Positions 1 to 7,540 of a stretch of DNA of 10,467 nucleotides are shown here, one piece after another. The stretch covers positions 1 through 10,467 of the forward strand of contig JBAWVO010000230.1 of the NCBI GenBank assembly GCA_037147235.1, given 5' to 3'. Position numbers and translations under genes: made by a program. Source of the stretch: JANXQG01 sp037147235 (GTDB lineage: Bacteria > Planctomycetota > Planctomycetia > Pirellulales > Thermoguttaceae). Within the stretch, counting starts at the first letter, position 1, and each line of letters opens with the position of its first letter. The notes under the pieces were generated by a model, which did not search any database, had not been told where the DNA came from, and saw only the letters and a list, made by a program, of their open reading frames with translations.

Positions 1-123
1 TAAAAATCAAGTATTTGCGACTGCAGTGAAGTCATAGCACAATACCCGATTTGATACAATGCCAGAAGGACACAAGGAATAAATTCCGTTCAACGTAAAT
101 CGCGCCCTTCCCGACTTTGCGGT

Positions 124-1398
124 TCACCCCAGCCGTTCTCGCTGTGCCCACAGCCCCAAGGCCGGGTTGCCAATGAAAAATATCTTTTCGCCGTCCGGCA
201 GGGTGGCCCAGCCATCGCGCCGCGATCGCGGCTCGTAACGCTTGAGCATCGCCTCCAAATCACCGTAGCCGAAACCGACCGATTCGATTTCCTCGCGAGA
301 AAGATGCCCGGGGCAATAAGTAATGCGAAAACGTCCCTCGGAAGAGCCGTGGATCAAGTGGGCGGCCGCGGAAAGATTCTTCGGCAGATCCTCCGTCTCA
401 CGGACGAATTGCATTACCTGCGGCGTGCCCGTGTAGCCATACTTGCGGATTAAGGCGTCAATCTGCGGATCCTCTCCGAAGGTTTTGACCCCGGGGGCCA
501 GCACGATTAGCTCGCCGCCATCGGCGATCGCCATCCGTGTGCGATAGATGGATTTATTGCCCAGCCAAGTGCTGGGAAATTCTTCGGGATCGAGATAAAC
601 GACCATCTTCTTCGGGGCCTCGTCGAGTACCGTGAAATTCACTTTCAACGAAAGTTCCGAGGCAGCATGAAAACAGTCCACGTCGCTGCCAATGTACAGT
701 CCGCGAATGGCCAAGCTGCCGTCGTCGCGCGGTCCGATCACCGTGAGTACATAGACCAGCGGCACCTTGCCACAGAAGTGGTCCTGCGCGTAGTTCAAGA
801 TGCGGCGGAGCGGCGTGTCGGCTCGGCCCATCATCCGTTCCATGCCGTAGGCAGCACCGATGAAGTGGCTTTCGTTGATGCCCTCCGTGCCGCCGGTGCC
901 GATGAAGACGTTCTTGTTGTAGTTGGCCATGCCGATCACCTCGTGCGGCACGACCTGACCGATCGAGAGTACCAAGTCGTGGCCGCCTTCCCAGATCAGC
1001 CGATTGAGTTGGGCCGGCCAGGGGCGAGTCCAGATGCCTTCCGTCGCCTGGCGAACGAAGTCCGTGGGAACTTCGCCGATGGTGAGTACGTCGTTTCGCC
1101 AGTCGTGTTCGCGAATCAAGCAGCGGGGTAGGTCGGGGAACATCCGCTCGATCTGCCCATTCGTCATGGGGGCATGTGTGCCCAAGGCCGGCATGACGTC
1201 GGTCAGCCGGTCACCGAAATAGTCGTAGGTCAGGCATGTCAGCGGCCCCGCCATGCTGTTGACCCGGGTAATATCGGGCGGCAAGGCGATGACTTTCCGC
1301 CGGGGGCCCAATTTTTCAAACGCGGAAAACATGGCCGCACGGAGGTCGTCGCGGCCCAGGTCGGTGGTCGGAGAACCTTGTGCAAAAAAGGTCGGCAT
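124..1398 (-). CDS. LarA-family nickel-pincer racemase/epimerase-like enzyme (DUF2088)
   Basis: A 424-residue cytoplasmic protein of the lactate racemase LarA superfamily, which uses a nickel-pincer nucleotide cofactor to racemise or epimerise 2-hydroxy acids. Visible signatures are PDITR (D42, R45), GTHAPMT (H75), PHEVIGM (H152), NKNVFIGTGG (K162) and NESHFIG (H178). The H152-K162-H178 spacing of 10 and 16 residues equals that of H174-K184-H200 in characterised LarA, so the cofactor-binding lysine and catalytic histidines appear intact. I chose the ATG at 1398 rather than the upstream ATG at 1434 because a GGAGAG ribosome-binding site lies about 7 nt before it and the extra residues are basic filler. 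It starts 49 bp after the fucosidase stop and is probably cotranscribed. Substrate is unknown: many LarA homologues are not lactate racemases. The cofactor genes larB, larC and larE are not in this window. Confidence 0.85.
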   Translation of the reverse strand: MPTFFAQGSPTTDLGRDDLRAAMFSAFEKLGPRRKVIALPPDITRVNSMAGPLTCLTYDYFGDRLTDVMPALGTHAPMTNGQIERMFPDLPRCLIREHDWRNDVLTIGEVPTDFVRQATEGIWTRPWPAQLNRLIWEGGHDLVLSIGQVVPHEVIGMANYNKNVFIGTGGTEGINESHFIGAAYGMERMMGRADTPLRRILNYAQDHFCGKVPLVYVLTVIGPRDDGSLAIRGLYIGSDVDCFHAASELSLKVNFTVLDEAPKKMVVYLDPEEFPSTWLGNKSIYRTRMAIADGGELIVLAPGVKTFGEDPQIDALIRKYGYTGTPQVMQFVRETEDLPKNLSAAAHLIHGSSEGRFRITYCPGHLSREEIESVGFGYGDLEAMLKRYEPRSRRDGWATLPDGEKIFFIGNPALGLWAQRERLG

Positions 1399-1447
1399 GG
1401 CAACTCTCCTCGCCCGTTTGCGGGAGAGGGGCAAAGGGGGAGGGCAG

Positions 1448-2740
1448 TTACTTGGAAATACTCATCGGCGCAATATCTTCTGCCGGGCCGTCGAGCTTAA
1501 TCGCGATGATCGTATCGATTTCCTGCTGATCCGCTTTTGCCACGGTGAGGGTGATCTTGCCATCAACCTGCGCCAGTTTCACGTCGCCGCCAGTCAGCAG
1601 TGTTGCCGATAAAACCTTCTTTGGCAGTGCCGGAAGCACGATCGAATCGCCGGGCCACTGGAGTACATGAATGTAGACCGTATCACCCTTGTGGGTGCTG
1701 ACAATACCTTTGCTCGGTTTGATCGGCCCGCCACGAGTGCTGTAGATTGACTGACCATATTTTTCCAGCCACTGTCCCATCTGCTTGAGACGCTCGACCT
1801 GCCGCGGTTCGATCTCGCCCGTGGGCATTGGACCGACGTTGAACAACAGGTTACCATTACCGCCGGCGCAGGTGATCAGCGTATGCAGGCACTGCTTGAG
1901 CGACTTCATGCCATCGTTGGGTTTCCACGCCCACTGGTTGCAGATGGTGATGCAGGATTCCCAGGGCCGGTCCATTTGAAAGGTTCCGACGGTCTGCTCG
2001 GGACTGCCGAAGTCACCCGGCAGGCCACAGCGGTCGTTGATAATAATGTTAGGCTGAAGCTGCTTGATCAAAGCGAACAGCCGCGGGGCGTCCCAGGCGT
2101 TGGCCGAGCCGCCCAGACCGTCGAACCAGATCACGTCGACCTGGCCGTAGTTGCTCAATAACTCGCTTACCTGGCCGTGCAGGTACTTAATGAAGCGGGG
2201 GTAATTCGCGCTCCGGTAGTCGGGATGATGGCTGTCGGGCTGCGAATAATAGACGCCAAAGCGAATGCCGGCCTCGTGGCAGGCATCCGCCAGTTCCTTG
2301 ACCACGTCGCGACCGAATGGGCTTTGCGGACTGGTGATCTTATAGTCGGTGAGCTTGCTGTCGAATTCGCAAAAACCGTCGTGATGTTTCGTCGTGAAAA
2401 CCAGGTACTTCATGCCGGCGGCCTTGGCGATGGCCACCCACTCTTTGGAATTGAACTTGGTCGGGTTGAACTTTTTGTAAAGGTTGTCATATTCCGCGGC
2501 CGGAATGTTGCCGCGGTGTCCATTGGGACCCGGATTGCGCGACCAGCCGATCTCGGTGCCTTTGAGCGAAACTGGCCCCCAATGGATAAACATGCCGAAG
2601 CGGGCCTCCTGCCACCACTTCATGCGCGCGATCCGTTGCTCGTTGGATTCCGGCGGCGAGATAGGCTCGGCAGCGGCCAAAGGCATCTGCTGAGCAATCA
2701 CAAGGCCGGCGACAAGGGCAATACCTAGTTGAATCTTCAT
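1448..2740 (-). CDS. Secreted GH29 alpha-L-fucosidase
   Basis: A 430-residue glycoside hydrolase of family GH29, which releases L-fucose from glycans by a retaining mechanism. The first 24 or so residues form a signal peptide (Lys-Ile at 2-3, hydrophobic core, Ala-rich cleavage zone around LAAAEP), so it acts in the periplasm or outside. Family motifs in order: ARFGMFIHWG (46-55), FTTKHHDGF (115-123), FGVYYSQPD (161-169), VDVIWFDG (201-208) with D207 at the position of the catalytic nucleophile, and GNGNLLFNVGP near 310. The acid/base residue is poorly conserved in GH29 and I did not assign it. Length is typical for bacterial enzymes without extra C-terminal modules. I chose the ATG at 2740 because a GAGGAGA ribosome-binding site precedes it and the signal peptide starts there; the longer form from 2794 would bury it. 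First gene of the unit with the LarA-like enzyme. Confidence 0.9.
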   Translation of the reverse strand: MKIQLGIALVAGLVIAQQMPLAAAEPISPPESNEQRIARMKWWQEARFGMFIHWGPVSLKGTEIGWSRNPGPNGHRGNIPAAEYDNLYKKFNPTKFNSKEWVAIAKAAGMKYLVFTTKHHDGFCEFDSKLTDYKITSPQSPFGRDVVKELADACHEAGIRFGVYYSQPDSHHPDYRSANYPRFIKYLHGQVSELLSNYGQVDVIWFDGLGGSANAWDAPRLFALIKQLQPNIIINDRCGLPGDFGSPEQTVGTFQMDRPWESCITICNQWAWKPNDGMKSLKQCLHTLITCAGGNGNLLFNVGPMPTGEIEPRQVERLKQMGQWLEKYGQSIYSTRGGPIKPSKGIVSTHKGDTVYIHVLQWPGDSIVLPALPKKVLSATLLTGGDVKLAQVDGKITLTVAKADQQEIDTIIAIKLDGPAEDIAPMSISK

Positions 2741-2771
2741 GATCGTTCTCCTCGGAAAGTCATTGGCATGG

Positions 2772-2799
2772 ATAATACTACACATTCCCCCCATGATAA
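2772..2799 (-). promoter_or_regulatory. Possible sigma70-type promoter of the fucosidase unit
   Basis: On the minus strand TTATCA (2794-2799) is followed after 16 bp by TATTAT (2772-2777). These match the -35 and -10 consensus at 4/6 and 5/6 positions. Transcription would begin near 2765 and leave a leader of about 25 nt before the ATG at 2740. This is a consensus match only. Confidence 0.35.
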
Positions 2800-2884
2800 C
2801 GCATTAGGACCGGCGAATCAATAAGTGTAGACATACAACCCATTGGCTTTCCTCCCCGGAAAGTTAAGCTAGGCGCAGACGCAG

Positions 2885-2920
2885 ACAATTATTCGCATTC
2901 CGCACCCAGGATGAACCGAA
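2885..2920 (-). repeat. Copy A of a dispersed GTGCGGAAyGCGAATAATTGT repeat
   Basis: Read on the minus strand, this stretch shares GGTTC, then GTGCGGAAyGCGAATAATTGT, with the plus-strand stretch 10189-10221 at the other end of the window. The only difference in the 21-nt core is T/C at one site, plus a short length difference just upstream. It forms the 3' junction of the ABC ATPase fragment, so it may mark the breakpoint that truncated that gene. Confidence 0.6.
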
Positions 2921-3049
2921 AATGAGGATTGTCTTGCCTATGCGGCGAATCTCCTTGAAGAGGGCTTTGATCTCGATCCGCGCACGCGGGTCCAGGCCGC
3001 TAATCGGCTCGTCAAGGATCAGCACCGGCGTCCTCGTGAATCTCCTCAT
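2909..3049 (-). pseudogene. ABC transporter ATP-binding protein fragment
   Basis: About 47 residues resemble the C-terminal half of an ABC ATPase nucleotide-binding domain: Walker B VLILDEP, the D-loop SGLDPRARIEIKAL, and KTILI leading towards the switch region. The Walker A motif, the signature motif, the switch histidine and the rest are absent. The reading frame runs on at its 3' end into a repeat-like stretch (2885-2920) and stops at 2864. The RARIE sequence after the D-loop is typical of ATPases of ABC-2 type exporters. It lies 20 bp beyond the end of the GAP1-like gene and in the same direction. I read it as a decayed remnant, not a functional short protein. Confidence 0.75.
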
Positions 3050-3069
3050 CCTGGCGGAGGCCGATAAGC

Positions 3070-4389
3070 CTACCGCACCTCGTCAAACAGCACACAAAGC
3101 ACCTCCAGCGCATTGACGGCCCGGGTGGGATCGTGGTTTCCTTCGATGTTTGCAGGCTCCTTCCAGATGGAAAGCGCATAGCGGATGTACTGCTCTCGCG
3201 ATTCCGCCAAGAGGGCCTGACCGAGTTCGATTTTCAAGGTAGGCCAAAGTTGGTGCAGGGCGGCCAATGCCACAGTCTTACCCTGAACGGCGTCAAAAAC
3301 CGCATCGTCCAGGGCTTCAAGCCTGGTGACAACCTCGGGTGAATCGGCAGCGAGCAGTTCGGACGGAGCACAGATCACGGAAGCCTCGGAGTTCGATGCT
3401 GCGGCAAAACTCTTCTGGAACTTGCGATGGGCCGCATGGGACTGGCGTGTCTTAGTGCCCCGGGGTTGCGGCATCGCGCCGGTCTCGAACTCGTCGAGCA
3501 ATTGCAGCCCCAAGACCGGTAGGTCGGTCAACACTAAATCGGCCCTCGGTTTGGCAAGCTCTTCACTCAGGAAGGCGAAGTTTCCCGACGAAAGTAGGTG
3601 ATAGATCAGCCGCGCCCAATCGTTGACCAAGAGGTTGGCCGAAGCCGGGTCGCTGCCGAGATCCAGCGCGGTCAGGCCAGGTCGATGGGCGAGGCTCCGT
3701 TGCTGGGCCGGTTCGTCAGGCAGGGCAAATAGATCGAAAGGCCGCCGCATGGAGAACTTCAGCCCGGTGGAAAAGCTGATGGATGTCCGGCAATCGATCG
3801 GAAGGCAATCGAGCAGTCCGCCGATCAATCGCGACGTGGCAACCGGTCCCCGTACGGCAAGACAGACATTTGTCAAAGCATACTGTACGAGCATGGCCAG
3901 CAACGCGGGGTTGACCACGGCGGTCAATTGAGCAAGCAGCCCTGTAGCGTCGGCAGTCGTAGTTTGTCGCAGTTCTAGCGTCTCCAAACGCGCCGGTAGG
4001 ACATCGAGCGGTTCCAGGCTACCCTCGGCCATGGCTGCGTCGAGCAACAGCATCGGATGATTGGCAAATTGCCGCAACACCTCGGGCGACGCGATCAGGC
4101 AGTGCGTGTAAATGCGATGACCACCGCGACCGCTATATTCCCAACCCGACGGTGTCGTGCGAGAAACGCAAAAAGAACCGCTTGGCAGTGGGAAGAAATT
4201 CACACTCACAGCCTCGCAACCCGAATCCAAAAGCGAATCATGCGACGGCCCCCAGACCACCAGTTCGCGGCGGTCGCATTCGACAATGCCCGGGCTGGCG
4301 GCCAAAATCTGGTAGCCTGCCGAGTGGTCGGTCTTTGCCGAAGTGAATATTGCTTGTTGGACGACGGCCAACCTCTTTGCCATGTTCAT
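3070..4389 (-). CDS. GAP1-N2-like GTPase-associated protein
   Basis: A 439-residue soluble protein, last gene of the four-gene operon. Residues about 10-150 resemble the GAP1-N2 domain (GTPase-associated protein 1, N-terminal type 2): QQAIFTSAK near 11-19, GYQILAASPGI (25-35), then VNFFPLPSGSFCVSRT and GWEYSGRGGHRIYTHCLI (82-99). A helical middle region follows (around LPIDCRTSISFSTGLKFS) and an Ala-rich C-terminus. GAP1 proteins were defined by comparative genomics as partners of conflict-system GTPases; their biochemistry is unknown. I chose the ATG at 4389 because it overlaps the GTPase stop as ATGA and follows a G-rich ribosome-binding site (AGGGGGGACC). That coupling suggests the two proteins are made together and interact. 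No catalytic motif or membrane segment is seen. The family call rests on remembered motif pattern and needs a profile search. Confidence 0.65.
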   Translation of the reverse strand: MNMAKRLAVVQQAIFTSAKTDHSAGYQILAASPGIVECDRRELVVWGPSHDSLLDSGCEAVSVNFFPLPSGSFCVSRTTPSGWEYSGRGGHRIYTHCLIASPEVLRQFANHPMLLLDAAMAEGSLEPLDVLPARLETLELRQTTTADATGLLAQLTAVVNPALLAMLVQYALTNVCLAVRGPVATSRLIGGLLDCLPIDCRTSISFSTGLKFSMRRPFDLFALPDEPAQQRSLAHRPGLTALDLGSDPASANLLVNDWARLIYHLLSSGNFAFLSEELAKPRADLVLTDLPVLGLQLLDEFETGAMPQPRGTKTRQSHAAHRKFQKSFAAASNSEASVICAPSELLAADSPEVVTRLEALDDAVFDAVQGKTVALAALHQLWPTLKIELGQALLAESREQYIRYALSIWKEPANIEGNHDPTRAVNALEVLCVLFDEVR

Positions 4390-5396
4390 GGTCCCCCCTG
4401 AGGATACAGCTTTTCCAGAATCCATTCAAACGGCTCAATAATTCCGTGCGGTTCGATTCGCAACGGAATTCGGCGGCGGCCTTCACCGCGGACTTCCAGC
4501 CACGTACAGCCGCCGACAACGCTGGCGGCGAAGAAAGCATAGTCACGAAATCCCTGCCGGCAGTATTGCCAAGCCCCCGTCGCATACGTGTCGGCGAACC
4601 CCTCCGGATTCTCGCGGCAGCCTTCCACCTGGTCAGCCTTGGTGAAGACCAGCGCGACCGACCGCCGCGATTTCCGGCCCGCCCCACCTTGGATTTCAAG
4701 TTCCTTGAGGCAACTCAGGATCTTCATCGCGGCGAAGTCCGGGTCGCGCTGACCGCGACTCAGTTCCGAGGCATCGAGCAACAGCAGCACCGCGGACGAA
4801 TTCCGCAACAACGAGCGGACAAGAAGATAAGTTTGTGGGTGTTCGACCTCTTCGAGAATCGCCTCGCCGGCCATGTCGGGCATGACCAGTTCCACGCAGG
4901 GGCTTTTGTTCGTTACGGCGGTTCGTTGCTTTCGCGGGGTGAATCGCGCGAACCTTGACAAAAATGAGGGCGGTTCGCTTGCTACCACGGTCTCCTTGCG
5001 ATGAATTTCGCAGTGCATCCAGTTCCAGCTTTCAGGCTCCGTGCTGGTCTTGGCGGGGAACTCGCAACGTGCCAGGGCCGATACCGTCGTTTGTTGCAGG
5101 CCGATGGAAAAGGCCCCGCGGGCGACAATCTGCAACCGTTCCGGCTGTCGCGAGAGCATGTCCATCAACATGCCGAGATAGACCGTCTTACCCGACCCGC
5201 TAGGCCCCAGGATAGCGACCATTTTGGGCCGCGCCGTTTGTCCGAGGGCCTGATGGGCCAAGGCCATCGGAGCACTACAGCGGCGGCAATACTCAGCCTC
5301 ACGACTATTCGCGGCCTCGCACACGTAGCACAAGACAGGCAGTGTCCACTCGGCTAGTTCGCTCGATTTCATCGGCTGGAGTGCCCGGAGAGTCAT
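4386..5396 (-). CDS. Zinc-ribbon P-loop GTPase (double-GTPase/TRAFAC-like)
   Basis: A 336-residue protein starting with a zinc ribbon (CYVC at C23/C26 and CRRC at C37/C40) and followed by a P-loop GTPase domain. G1 is GPSGSGKT (64-71), G3 is the hydrophobic strand ending DMAGE (174-178), and G4 is FTKAD (251-255), a TKxD version of NKxD that supports guanine specificity. Around 202-212 a strand AVLLLLDAS precedes a family-typical helix. The GKTVYLGMLMD sequence after the P-loop resembles the DO-GTPase group found next to GAP1 proteins. I chose the ATG at 5396 because it overlaps the stop of the FGE-like gene as ATGA; the next gene overlaps its own stop in the same way. Role: the NTP-dependent switch of the operon, inferred. 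Membrane segments are absent, so any membrane contact would come through the upstream partner. Confidence 0.8.
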   Translation of the reverse strand: MTLRALQPMKSSELAEWTLPVLCYVCEAANSREAEYCRRCSAPMALAHQALGQTARPKMVAILGPSGSGKTVYLGMLMDMLSRQPERLQIVARGAFSIGLQQTTVSALARCEFPAKTSTEPESWNWMHCEIHRKETVVASEPPSFLSRFARFTPRKQRTAVTNKSPCVELVMPDMAGEAILEEVEHPQTYLLVRSLLRNSSAVLLLLDASELSRGQRDPDFAAMKILSCLKELEIQGGAGRKSRRSVALVFTKADQVEGCRENPEGFADTYATGAWQYCRQGFRDYAFFAASVVGGCTWLEVRGEGRRRIPLRIEPHGIIEPFEWILEKLYPQGGP

Positions 5397-6613
5397 GCGT
5401 GGACTGCCTCGCATTCTGCCAATTCGACGTTCGCATGGTCCTCCGGCGCGCCTTGCGGTAGATCCAGCACGAGGTCGCACGTGCCGATAGCGCAGCGGAA
5501 TCCGATATTGTGCCGCCGGCTCAAGGGATACTCGCCGCTTTCAAATTGGCAAGTAGCCTGGTTGTCAAAGTAGGTGTCGAAAGCCCCGCCGCGGATGCTC
5601 TTCAGCGGTGCATCGCCTCCTCCATAGGTTTGATGCGGTGACAAGTGGAAGTCGTTGGCACTCCATTCCCAGACGTTGCCCACCATTTGATAGATTCCGC
5701 CCACACTGGCACTGGTGGGGAATTCGGTCACGGCGACGATGCGATTGGGCCCCGAACCCCAAAGGTTGGCACGGCTGCGATCCAAGCCATCGCCCCAAGG
5801 GAAACGCCTCTGGACCATCGCCACTTCACCCGTGGCCACGGGCCAGCATGCCGCTTTGACCCATTCGGCATCGGTCGGCAATCGCTTGCCCATCCAACGA
5901 GCGCATGCCTGGGCCTCATACCAACTGACGCCCACGACCGGCAGATCCTCCGTGCCCGGCAGATAGCGGCCGTTTTGCCAGAAGGCCGGGCCGGGCTGGC
6001 CTGTCTGATCGACCAGATCGAGAACCGCCGCCCATAGCTTCGGCTCCCAAAGCGTCATGTCGCGATAGCCGCCCGCATCGACAAATTCGTAATACTGCCG
6101 ATTGGTCACCGTATAGCGGTCGAGAAACAACGGATTGACGTGCATGCGCCGTTCCGCCATCGCCGAGGGCAAACCCCCAAGTTCATCCTCGGCATCCTTG
6201 TCTGTTTTGCCAAGGACTACGTCGCCTTCCGGCACCAGTGCCATGTGAGCGTGAAGTTGCTCGCAGGTCTCTTGGAACTGGTCCTCATGGAGATTACCCA
6301 CAACCTGCTTTCGCAAAAGCAGTGCGTGCCGCGATTGCGTCAACATGCGGCGGACCAAGGACTCGGTGTCGTTGGGGGCGGCAGGCTGTTCGGTGGCGAT
6401 CGCAGGCGCGCTCAAGGTCAACGGTGCTTCTGCCGGCCTAGCCGAATGGTGAAGCACCCCCGCCGTCGCCACGGCCGCATAGACCATGCCTGCCGCGCCG
6501 CCGATCAACATCGGCATTTGCCAAGCGTAGAGGCCAAAGCCAATGTTCAATAAGCAAAAGAGAATGATCGTGGCAAGCCGGAGCTTGTCTTGATGCTTTT
6601 CCATGAGATTCAT
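5393..6613 (-). CDS. Membrane-anchored FGE/SUMF1-like protein
   Basis: A 406-residue protein with two N-terminal hydrophobic segments (about 12-31 and 34-55), a linker rich in Ala, Pro and Thr, a helical stretch (83-123), then a formylglycine-generating-enzyme (FGE-sulfatase) fold domain from about 124 to 376. Family signatures: DRYTVTNRQYYEFV (165-178), VVGVSWYEAQACARW (216-230), KRLPTDAEWVKAA (243-255), FPWGD (271-275), VGNVWEW (311-317), SIRGGAF (339-345) and GFRCA (371-375). Between RGGAF and GFRCA only one cysteine (C355) is present and it does not fit the paired active-site cysteines of true FGE, so oxidase activity is doubtful; many such domains are ligand-binding or glycan-recognition modules. 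It starts 6 nt after the coiled-coil gene and ends in an ATGA overlap with the GTPase. With two close membrane segments, the FGE-like domain should lie in the cytoplasm if it is a hairpin, an inference. Confidence 0.85.
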   Translation of the reverse strand: MNLMEKHQDKLRLATIILFCLLNIGFGLYAWQMPMLIGGAAGMVYAAVATAGVLHHSARPAEAPLTLSAPAIATEQPAAPNDTESLVRRMLTQSRHALLLRKQVVGNLHEDQFQETCEQLHAHMALVPEGDVVLGKTDKDAEDELGGLPSAMAERRMHVNPLFLDRYTVTNRQYYEFVDAGGYRDMTLWEPKLWAAVLDLVDQTGQPGPAFWQNGRYLPGTEDLPVVGVSWYEAQACARWMGKRLPTDAEWVKAACWPVATGEVAMVQRRFPWGDGLDRSRANLWGSGPNRIVAVTEFPTSASVGGIYQMVGNVWEWSANDFHLSPHQTYGGGDAPLKSIRGGAFDTYFDNQATCQFESGEYPLSRRHNIGFRCAIGTCDLVLDLPQGAPEDHANVELAECEAVHA

Positions 6614-6619
6614 TCTTAT

Positions 6620-7540
6620 CTAGGAACCCGGAAGCATTTTGCTGCCGGGGTCTGGTTCATGATTTCGTTTGGTACGCCGGAGAGTGATGTCGCGTTGCAG
6701 CATTTCAAACTGGGCCAGGACCGAACCCAGCACGGAACTATCAGCCGGCCGGGACTTCTTGCTTTCGTCCGTGGTGAGCGGCTCGCCGCGGACTTGGCCG
6801 GTCAGGGTTTCCAGCAGGCTCCGCATCCGCTTCAATTCACCGGCAAGTTCCGCTTGTTGCTGGCCTGCAAGGCGTTTCTGCTCGCTGAGGGCCTCGGCCT
6901 GTTCGGTTGCACGGCGGCGCAGGACATCCAGTTCGGCTTCCAGGGCCGCACGCTGCTGGAGCCACTCGGCCTGCTGTTGCCGTGTGTGCTCGAGAATGTC
7001 TGCAATCTGCGGGTTGTGTGTCGGTCCTGCCTGGGCTTCGGTTAGCTCCGCAGTCCAGGTCGAAAGCCGCGATAATTGATTCTCAACGCTCGCGTACAAC
7101 TCATGCAGATCCTTCCGATCGCGCTGTACGTCTTCCTTGATACCCGAGAACTCACCGGCAATCTGGCGAAAGCCCTCACGAACCTCACGGAGGTCCGCGT
7201 GGTCGTCGAGAAACCGCTGATAGCCGGCGCGGATTTCCGCCCAACTCCGCTGCGTCTCCTGCTGGTCGGCCTGTAATTGGCCGTGCAACTGCTCAAGTCC
7301 TTCGAGCGAGCGGTGGATCTCTTCGCGGAAGCCAACAAGTGTTACCTCGGACTCCGCTTTCTGTTCCGTACTGACCACCAGACACTTGTGCCGTGCGAAA
7401 AGTTCTAGGGACAATGCCTGAAGCTGATCGAATACGTCGCCGAAGAAGTCGGTACACTCGTCTTGAGTTACACGGAATTCGTCTAGCGCAATACAAGCAG
7501 ACTCGATGTCGCCCAGGGGCTCTTGTGGATCGATTGACAC
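6620..7540 (-). CDS. Long coiled-coil protein, first gene of the GTPase operon
   Basis: About 306 residues, rich in Glu, Gln, Leu, Arg and Ala, with heptad-like patterns over most of the length, for example HRSLEGLEQLHGQLQADQQE and the stretch around QQQAEWLQQRAALEAELDVL. No enzymatic motif, signal peptide or membrane segment is visible. The C-terminal 50 residues are charged and probably flexible. I prefer the GTG at 7540: an AGG-containing ribosome-binding site lies about 9 nt upstream and the acidic N-terminus SIDPQEPLGDIESAC begins there. An ATG at 7591 would give 323 residues but adds basic sequence of poor quality, and the frame stays open to 7891 only by running through repeat DNA. It ends 6 nt before the FGE-like gene. 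A scaffold or sensor role for the GTPase module is inference; I do not recognise the family. Confidence 0.7.
   Translation of the reverse strand: MSIDPQEPLGDIESACIALDEFRVTQDECTDFFGDVFDQLQALSLELFARHKCLVVSTEQKAESEVTLVGFREEIHRSLEGLEQLHGQLQADQQETQRSWAEIRAGYQRFLDDHADLREVREGFRQIAGEFSGIKEDVQRDRKDLHELYASVENQLSRLSTWTAELTEAQAGPTHNPQIADILEHTRQQQAEWLQQRAALEAELDVLRRRATEQAEALSEQKRLAGQQQAELAGELKRMRSLLETLTGQVRGEPLTTDESKKSRPADSSVLGSVLAQFEMLQRDITLRRTKRNHEPDPGSKMLPGS

Noticed and set aside
667..1131. Plus-strand open frame of 154 codons
   Set aside because: It is antisense to the LarA-like gene, whose catalytic motifs are clear; the antisense peptide has no recognisable features.
2177..2728. Plus-strand open frame of 183 codons
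   Set aside because: It is fully antisense to the fucosidase catalytic domain and signal peptide; a GC-driven shadow frame.
2864..3049. Functional 61-residue ABC-type small protein
   Set aside because: It lacks Walker A, the signature motif and the switch region, and its tail is repeat sequence, so it is a gene fragment.
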